10,678 bases of DNA, from assembly GCA_031288675.1 (NCBI GenBank), contig JAITQY010000153.1, positions 1-10,678 of the forward strand, given 5' to 3'. A program made the translations under genes and the position numbers. The number at the start of each line of letters is the position of its first letter. Within the stretch, counting starts at the first letter, position 1. The notes beneath the pieces are model-generated. The model saw only the letters and a program-made list of their open reading frames with translations. It was not told the DNA's origin and ran no database searches. Below are positions 6,912 to 10,678 of the stretch, one piece after another. The DNA comes from Oscillospiraceae bacterium (lineage in GTDB: Bacteria; Bacillota; Clostridia; Oscillospirales; Oscillospiraceae).

Positions 6912-8066
6912 TTACAATTCCCACACATTTGTAATGTCGCCCGCGCCAATCGTCATCACCAAATCGCCGGGTTCAGCTAATTCCTTAAGCCGCCGCTTAA
7001 CGTCCTCTAAACTCACGTAAAACTCCGCGCCGGGTACAAGTTTAGCTACATCGCTTGAGGAAACCCCGTATACATTATCCTCCCGAGCCGCGTAGATTTC
7101 CATCAATACCGCCTTGTCCGCGATTTTCAGCGCCTCCGCAAACTCCGGCAGTAACGCTCTCGTCCGGGTATATGTATGCGGCTGGAACGCCGCTATCACG
7201 CGCTTATACGGCAAAGTCTTCGCCATTGTCAGCGTCGCCGTAAGTTCCCCGGGATGATGCGCGTAATCGTCATAAAACGCCGCGCCGTTAAGCTCTCCCT
7301 TGTACTCAAACCTCCGCTTCACCCCTGTAAATTTCTCTAACGCAGTCTTAATCGCCGCTCTGCCTATTCCGCAATGCTCCGCAACCGCCGCCGCCGCCGC
7401 CGCGTTTAACCGGTTATGTTCTCCGGGCACTTTCAGCGTTATCCCCTCAATAATTGCAGTGTCGTACTCGCGTATAACGTCGTTCGCGCTTGCCGCGAAC
7501 GCGTCGAACGCCGCTTTATAATCCTCAAATGTCGGATAGCAGTCCGGATGGTCGTACTCCATATTTAGTATAAGCGCAATATTAGGCTTGAAAAACCTGA
7601 ACGAGTTGGAGTATTCGTCCGCCTCCGCAATAAAGTCCCCGCTCTTTCCCATCCTGTGATTGCCGCCTATCAGCGGAAACGTCGCGCCTACCATTACGCT
7701 CGGGTCGCGTCCTGCCTCCATAAAAATCTGCGCAAGCATCGCAGTCGTTGTGGATTTCCCGTGAGTCCCCGCAACGCAAATAGTGTTGCCGTACTCCCTC
7801 ATTATCAATCCCCAAACCTCCGCTCTCTCCATCATCGGGATTCCAAGCCTCCGAGCCTCCGCGACCTCAGGATTATCTTCGCCGGCAGCAGCCGTGCGAA
7901 TCACATAGTCCGCTCCGTGAACATTCTCCGCCCTATGTCCGTCAATGCTCCAGTCGCTGCCCGTAACGACCGCCCCGTACTTGTCACAAAGCGTCTCCGC
8001 CAACGGCGCCATTGAAACTCCGGCAATGCCTATCAGGTGTACACGTTTATTTTTGAATCGCTGCAT
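6912..8066 (-). CDS. murC: UDP-N-acetylmuramate--L-alanine ligase (short form)
   Basis: MurC adds L-Ala to UDP-MurNAc using ATP, the first step of peptide stem assembly on the cytoplasmic peptidoglycan precursor. Visible motifs are an N-terminal Rossmann glycine loop (HLIGIAGVSMAPLAE, residues 10-24), a P-loop AGTHGKSTTT (99-108), the Mg-binding EADEYSNSF region (148-156), NMEYDHPD (168-175), PGEHNRLNA (214-222), the C-terminal YDDYAHHPGE (265-274), FQPHTYTRTR (294-303) and GAGDI near the end. Length is 384 residues against a usual 440-490. About 16 residues are missing between GSD (36-38) and GH, and about 45 from the central domain between residues 195 and 210, where a DDP-type segment is normally found. 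The ORF is intact, so this is not a frameshift artefact. GGAGAG precedes ATG 8066 and a good promoter lies at 8095-8123. A Mur-ligase paralogue is the alternative. Confidence 0.88.
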   Translation of the reverse strand: MQRFKNKRVHLIGIAGVSMAPLAETLCDKYGAVVTGSDWSIDGHRAENVHGADYVIRTAAAGEDNPEVAEARRLGIPMMERAEVWGLIMREYGNTICVAGTHGKSTTTAMLAQIFMEAGRDPSVMVGATFPLIGGNHRMGKSGDFIAEADEYSNSFRFFKPNIALILNMEYDHPDCYPTFEDYKAAFDAFAASANDVIREYDTAIIEGITLKVPGEHNRLNAAAAAAVAEHCGIGRAAIKTALEKFTGVKRRFEYKGELNGAAFYDDYAHHPGELTATLTMAKTLPYKRVIAAFQPHTYTRTRALLPEFAEALKIADKAVLMEIYAAREDNVYGVSSSDVAKLVPGAEFYVSLEDVKRRLKELAEPGDLVMTIGAGDITNVWEL

Positions 8067-8094
8067 AAAACTCTCCGTTTGATTTAATAACGCG

Positions 8095-8123
8095 ATTATA
8101 AACCCTCCGCACGGAATTGTAAA
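8095..8123 (-). promoter_or_regulatory. Promoter of murC
   Basis: On the minus strand, TTTACA (8123-8118), a 17-base spacer and a perfect TATAAT (8100-8095). The expected start is near 8088, leaving a leader of about 22 bases with GGAGAG ahead of ATG 8066. murC is thus transcribed separately from purE, although both run leftwards. Confidence 0.7.
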
Positions 8124-8148
8124 GCATATTTTGTCAAACCGCGCAGCC

Positions 8149-8260
8149 TAATCCCGCATCGCGCATCCCCCGTCATAATTTTCAATTTCCCATTTGCAAC
8201 TTGCCATTTCCTCCGCGTCTCCCGTCCCCTGCCGACTGCCGACTCTTGACTGTCTACTAA
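8149..8260 (+). repeat. Long heptamer-phased repeat array between murC and purE (16 units)
   Basis: The interval can be cut into 16 consecutive 7-base units with no register slip. It begins with GCAT/CCC-type units (8149-8176), passes to AATTTTC/AACTTGC-type units (8177-8211), then C-rich units, then four NNNNACT units (GCCGACT twice, CTTGACT, GTCTACT; 8231-8258). The last unit overlaps the purE stop codon (8257-8259). Register is clear and the units are degenerate, so this is not a simple perfect microsatellite. Confidence 0.75.
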
Positions 8261-8706
8261 CTTGCCAGCTTCGCCTTATACTCATCCAATTTATTCGCCA
8301 GTTCCGGTTCCCCGATCGCCAGTATCTGCACGGCAAGTATCGCGGCGTTCTCCGCTCCGTTTACCGCAACGGTTGCCACCGGAACCCCCGTAGGCATCTG
8401 AACTATCGAAAGCAGACTATCCAACCCGTCCATAAAACTTGATTTTATTGGCAGCCCGATAACCGGCAGCGTCGTGTATGCCGCCATTACTCCGCCCAAA
8501 TGAGCCGCTTTCCCTGCCGCGCAAATCAATACCCCGTATCCGTTCGCCCGCGCGCTTTTAGCAAATTCCGCCGCTTTATCCGGCGTCCGGTGCGCGGAGA
8601 TAACGTGTACCTCGCACGGTACGCCGAACCGCTCTAAAGCGTCCGCCGCCGGTTTCACCGTCTCATGATCGCTCTTAGAGCCCATAATTACCGCAACTTT
8701 TAACAT
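8257..8706 (-). CDS. purE: N5-carboxyaminoimidazole ribonucleotide mutase (PurE)
   Basis: PurE moves the carboxyl group of N5-CAIR to carbon 4 to give CAIR, in de novo purine synthesis in the cytoplasm, usually as an octamer. The 149-residue length is normal for a stand-alone enzyme. Motifs are GSKSD (residues 9-13, nucleotide-binding loop), SAHRTPD (37-43, with the catalytic His39 and Arg40 of class I enzymes) and AAGKAAHLGGVMAAYTTLPV (about 63-82). After that come KSSFMDGLDSLLSIVQMP and GVPVATVAV. AGKAAHLGG replaces the more familiar AGGAAHLPG; I recall this form from Firmicutes. GGGAGAA lies a few bases before ATG 8706. No purK or other pur gene is adjacent in this window, so it is expected to be a stand-alone transcript ahead of murC. 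Confidence 0.95.
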   Translation of the reverse strand: MLKVAVIMGSKSDHETVKPAADALERFGVPCEVHVISAHRTPDKAAEFAKSARANGYGVLICAAGKAAHLGGVMAAYTTLPVIGLPIKSSFMDGLDSLLSIVQMPTGVPVATVAVNGAENAAILAVQILAIGEPELANKLDEYKAKLAS

Positions 8707-8733
8707 AGCTTTTCTCCCAAACTATTTTATTTG

Positions 8734-8749
8734 TGAACCTGCCGGTTCA
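8734..8749. promoter_or_regulatory. 16-base palindrome in the purE leader
   Basis: Perfect 6-bp arms TGAACC (8734-8739) and GGTTCA (8744-8749) surround a 4-base TGCC centre. It lies about 30-40 bases before ATG 8706, right at or after the expected transcription start. It may be an operator or an RNA hairpin. It does not match the LacI-type PurR operator, nor clearly the Bacillus PurBox, and the 6-base gap between GAAC and GTTC differs from the 4 of a LexA box. Confidence 0.45.
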
Positions 8750-8757
8750 TCGCAATT

Positions 8758-8766
8758 ATTGTAACA
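8758..8766 (-). promoter_or_regulatory. Extended -10 promoter of purE
   Basis: On the minus strand this reads TGTTACAAT, a TGn-TACAAT extended -10 element. The -35 region is poor (TTTTCT). The predicted start is near 8751, a leader of about 45 bases that would contain the 8734-8749 palindrome. Confidence 0.5.
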
Positions 8767-8809
8767 CAAAAAATCTCCGAAGAAAAGAGGATTTTCGCTT
8801 TTTCGCGCG

Positions 8810-8820
8810 TATATTATAAT
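8810..8820 (+). promoter_or_regulatory. -10 region at the dgt start; bidirectional AT palindrome
   Basis: TATATT (8810-8815) and an overlapping TATAAT (8815-8820) end immediately before ATG 8821. ATATTATAATAT (8811-8822) is a perfect palindrome, so the minus strand also carries TATAAT. No Shine-Dalgarno sequence precedes ATG 8821. The TATATT position would place the transcription start at the ATG itself, so a leaderless mRNA is possible. No clear -35 box is present. Confidence 0.4.
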
Positions 8821-9813
8821 ATGACAACTTTTATCAGACAGCAAACCGAACAAACCGAGCGCTTGATCCTTTCCCCTAACGCCGCCTTTTCCGACGCAAG
8901 TCAGGGCAGACAGCGTCCGGAACCGCCATGTCCTATCCGCACATGCTTCGCGCGCGACGCCGACCGTATTCTCCACAGCAAGGCGTTCCGCCGCCTCAAG
9001 CACAAAACTCAGGTCTTTCTCTCCCCGGAGGGCGATCACTTCCGCACCAGAATGACCCACACCTTAGAAGTCGTCAGCATCGCCAAAACTATCGCCCGCG
9101 CACTGCGTCTGAACGAAGACCTCACAGTCGCTATTGCCTGCGGTCACGATATAGGTCATACCCCTTTCGGTCACGCCGGAGAACGTGCGCTTAACTCCAT
9201 TACGGGCAGTTTCCGCCATAACGAACAATCTCTCCGCGCCGCGGACAAGCTGGAGAAATCCGGCGCCGGTCTGAACCTTACATATGAAGTCCGCGACGGT
9301 ATCCTCAACCACACTTCTTCCGGTTCTCCGTCCACCGCGGAAGGCAAAGTCGTTCAAATCTCGGACAGGCTCGCTTACGTCTGCCACGACACGGACGACG
9401 CCATACGCGCCGGAGTCATCACCGCCGAATCACTGCCGCGCAATATCATTTCCGCACTCGGTAAAGGCTACAGTCAGCGCGTCAACTCGCTTGTCACCGA
9501 CGTTATCGAAAACAGCCTTCTAACCGGAACTGTCTCCTACAGCGACCCTATGCGCTCTATTATGCAGGAGTTCTACGGCTTCCTTTACGAAACCGTTTAC
9601 GTCAATCCGGAGGTTAAATCGGAAGAACGCAAAGTGCTGGGTATCTTAGAACGTCTTTACGAATATTATCTTAAAGCGCCTATCGAGCTTCCCAACGACT
9701 ACATCGCTCTTCTCCCGCGCGACGGTGCGGAGCAAACCGTCACCGACTACATTGCCGGTATGACCGACCGCTACGCGATAAACACTTTCACCAAATTGTT
9801 CATACCGCTGTAA
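8821..9813 (+). CDS. dgt: Deoxyguanosinetriphosphate triphosphohydrolase-like HD protein
   Basis: Predicted to hydrolyse dNTPs to deoxynucleoside and triphosphate, or to act as a related nucleotide phosphohydrolase in the cytoplasm. HD-domain metal ligands are visible: His80 in RMTHTLEV, His109-Asp110 in CGHDIGHTPFGH, and Asp182 in SDRLAY. Flanking conserved blocks are FARDADRILHSKAFRRLKHKTQV (about 43-65), FRHNEQSLRA (131-140) and LTYEVRDGILNHT (153-165). Length (330) suits the shorter, Dgt-like type-2 family of Firmicutes, not the ~505-residue E. coli enzyme. The N-terminal REQTE-like start (IRQQTEQTERLILSP) supports ATG 8821 although no ribosome-binding site precedes it. It is followed 153 bases later by dnaG, a common clostridial order (dgt, dnaG, rpoD). 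I expect rpoD just right of the window. Exact substrate is not certain. Confidence 0.93.
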   Translation: MTTFIRQQTEQTERLILSPNAAFSDASQGRQRPEPPCPIRTCFARDADRILHSKAFRRLKHKTQVFLSPEGDHFRTRMTHTLEVVSIAKTIARALRLNEDLTVAIACGHDIGHTPFGHAGERALNSITGSFRHNEQSLRAADKLEKSGAGLNLTYEVRDGILNHTSSGSPSTAEGKVVQISDRLAYVCHDTDDAIRAGVITAESLPRNIISALGKGYSQRVNSLVTDVIENSLLTGTVSYSDPMRSIMQEFYGFLYETVYVNPEVKSEERKVLGILERLYEYYLKAPIELPNDYIALLPRDGAEQTVTDYIAGMTDRYAINTFTKLFIPL

Positions 9814-9874
9814 GTCCGCGTAACGTTCAATACGGACACCCTGCGCAAACGCGTTACCTCCCGTCGTCTCCCCC

Positions 9875-9937
9875 GTCCACTGTCCACTGTCTACTCACGA
9901 CTATTGACTGCCGACTGTCGACTTTGGACTGCCGACT
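9875..9937 (+). repeat. Heptamer-phased repeat array between dgt and dnaG (9 NNNNACT units)
   Basis: Nine consecutive 7-base units all end in ACT (for example GTCCACT twice, GTCTACT, GCCGACT, GTCGACT, TTGGACT). The block ends nine bases before the dnaG leader hairpin. A pyrimidine-rich stretch (9855-9874) precedes it, as at the other blocks. Confidence 0.8.
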
Positions 9938-9945
9938 ATATTACT

Positions 9946-9964
9946 AAAAAACCGGAGGTTTTTT
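9946..9964 (+). promoter_or_regulatory. dnaG ribosome-binding site inside an 8-bp inverted repeat
   Basis: Arms AAAAAACC (9946-9953) and GGTTTTTT (9957-9964) surround GGA. The Shine-Dalgarno GGAGG (9954-9958) is therefore split between the loop and the descending arm. The spacing to TTG 9967 is 8 bases. A hairpin here would pair part of the site and could damp translation. It also ends in a T-run, like a weak terminator, but its arms have only two G-C pairs. Confidence 0.5.
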
Positions 9965-9966
9965 CT

Positions 9967-10678
9967 TTGGCTATTCCCCGTGATTTTATCGACAAAGTTA
10001 TCTCAGCCGTCAGGCTGGAGGACGTCGTTTCAGAGTACACCTCTCTGAAGCGCGGCTCTAACACGCGCTTCACAGGGCTTTGTCCGTTCCATAGCGAGAA
10101 AACTCCGTCGTTCGGAATCTCAGTTGACAAGCAGGTCTATTACTGCTTCGGTTGCGGAAAAGGCGGGGGAGTAGTCAATTTCGTTATGGATGCGGAGAAC
10201 CTCTCTTTCCTTGACGCCATACGCTTCCTTGCTAACCGCGCCGGAATGACCGTTCCCGAAGACGGCGAATCGCGCGAGGCGGCTCAATCCCGCGCTGTTA
10301 CCCTAAAACTTCTCACCGACGCGGCAAAATGGTTTCACGCTCAGCTAAAAACTTCCCCGGAAGCGCAGGCTTATCTGCAAAAACGCCGAATCAGCTGGAA
10401 CACCGCCGTTCGTTTCGGTCTCGGCTACGCGCCGGACTCTTGGGACGCGTTCAGCAACGCCGCGTTGGAGCTTGGCTACAGCCGTCTTGATCTCTTCAAC
10501 GCCGGTCTAACCGTAAAAAGCCAGCGCGGAAAAGCCGATTACGATAAGTTCCGCAACCGCCTTATGTTCCCTGTTCTCGACCACAAAGGGCAGGTGATCG
10601 CGTTCGGCGGACGTATACTCGATGACGGAGAGCCTAAATATCTTAACTCCCCTGAAATCACTAACGTATTCTCCAAAC
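9967..10678 (+). CDS. dnaG: DNA primase (5' part, open at right edge)
   Basis: Primase makes RNA primers for replication. The translation begins MAIPRDFIDKVISAVRLEDVV. The N-terminal CHC2 zinc ribbon is clear, with Cys39-Pro-Phe-His42 and Cys60-Phe-Gly-Cys63 as the four zinc ligands, a SEKTPSF segment between them and GKGGGVVNFVMDAENLSF after. The linker contains AYLQKRRIS, and the start of the catalytic core is YDKFRNRLMFPV (about residues 194-205) followed by GQVIAFGGR and a PKYLNSPE segment, a standard primase pattern. About 237 codons are seen; the Toprim domain and C-terminal helicase-binding domain lie beyond the window. The start is TTG at 9967, since no ATG or GTG suits and GGAGG lies at 8-base spacing. 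It is probably the second gene of an operon with dgt. Confidence 0.95.
   Translation, partial: MAIPRDFIDKVISAVRLEDVVSEYTSLKRGSNTRFTGLCPFHSEKTPSFGISVDKQVYYCFGCGKGGGVVNFVMDAENLSFLDAIRFLANRAGMTVPEDGESREAAQSRAVTLKLLTDAAKWFHAQLKTSPEAQAYLQKRRISWNTAVRFGLGYAPDSWDAFSNAALELGYSRLDLFNAGLTVKSQRGKADYDKFRNRLMFPVLDHKGQVIAFGGRILDDGEPKYLNSPEITNVFSK

Noticed and set aside
6379..7020. 213-aa plus-strand ORF across the repeats, the small membrane gene and murC
   Set aside because: It is antisense to two well-supported genes, starts inside a heptamer block, has no ribosome-binding site and shows no domain.
8722..9060. 112-aa minus-strand ORF overlapping the start of dgt
   Set aside because: It is antisense to the conserved N-terminal HD region of dgt and covers the purE promoter. 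It has no family features.
9821..9856. GTAACG...CGTTAC inverted repeat after dgt as a terminator
   Set aside because: The arms are short, the loop is long, and no T-run follows. The dgt-dnaG order also argues for read-through.
9875..9937. Tandem heptamers as a CRISPR array
   Set aside because: Units are 7 bases with no 20-40 base repeat and spacer structure, and no cas genes are nearby.

Overview
The window looks like a chromosomal segment of a Bacillota, class Clostridia, bacterium. The gene order dgt then dnaG, Gram-positive Shine-Dalgarno sites (GGAGG, AAGGGG), TTGACA/TATAAT promoters, a Firmicutes-type MurC and PurE, and a very large signal-peptide-bearing Ig-like surface protein all fit. 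I cannot name a species.

Layout, left to right. (1) From the left edge to 5906, on the minus strand, lies one giant secreted or surface protein gene. About 1,970 codons are visible and it runs off the left edge. As given, it is broken by four single-base frame changes (near 5477, 2593, 1720 and 920-951), so it reads as five overlapping ORFs. I found no nonsense codon between the breaks, so the lesion is recent or the sequence contains errors. (2) From 5907 to 6558 there is no protein gene. The stretch holds two divergent promoters with perfect consensus -35 and -10 boxes, a 36-base hairpin whose core resembles a Gram-positive LexA box, a REP-like GC palindrome and blocks of degenerate 7-base repeats. 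(3) From 6559 to 8706, on the minus strand, lie a small membrane protein, an unusually short MurC (peptidoglycan precursor synthesis) and PurE (purine synthesis). (4) From 8821 to the right edge, on the plus strand, lie a dGTPase-like HD phosphohydrolase (dgt) and the start of DNA primase (dnaG, TTG start), a common clostridial replication cluster.

The housekeeping genes are intact. The most unusual content is the set of non-coding 7-base-phased repeats. They occupy parts of the 5907-6558, murC-purE and dgt-dnaG gaps, always in the same pyrimidine-rich orientation on the plus strand. Other points of interest are the orphan consensus promoter that fires into them, the compact MurC and the multiply frameshifted giant gene. 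I see no CRISPR array, tRNA, rRNA, transposase or phage gene, and nothing that amounts to a defined new defence or biosynthetic system.
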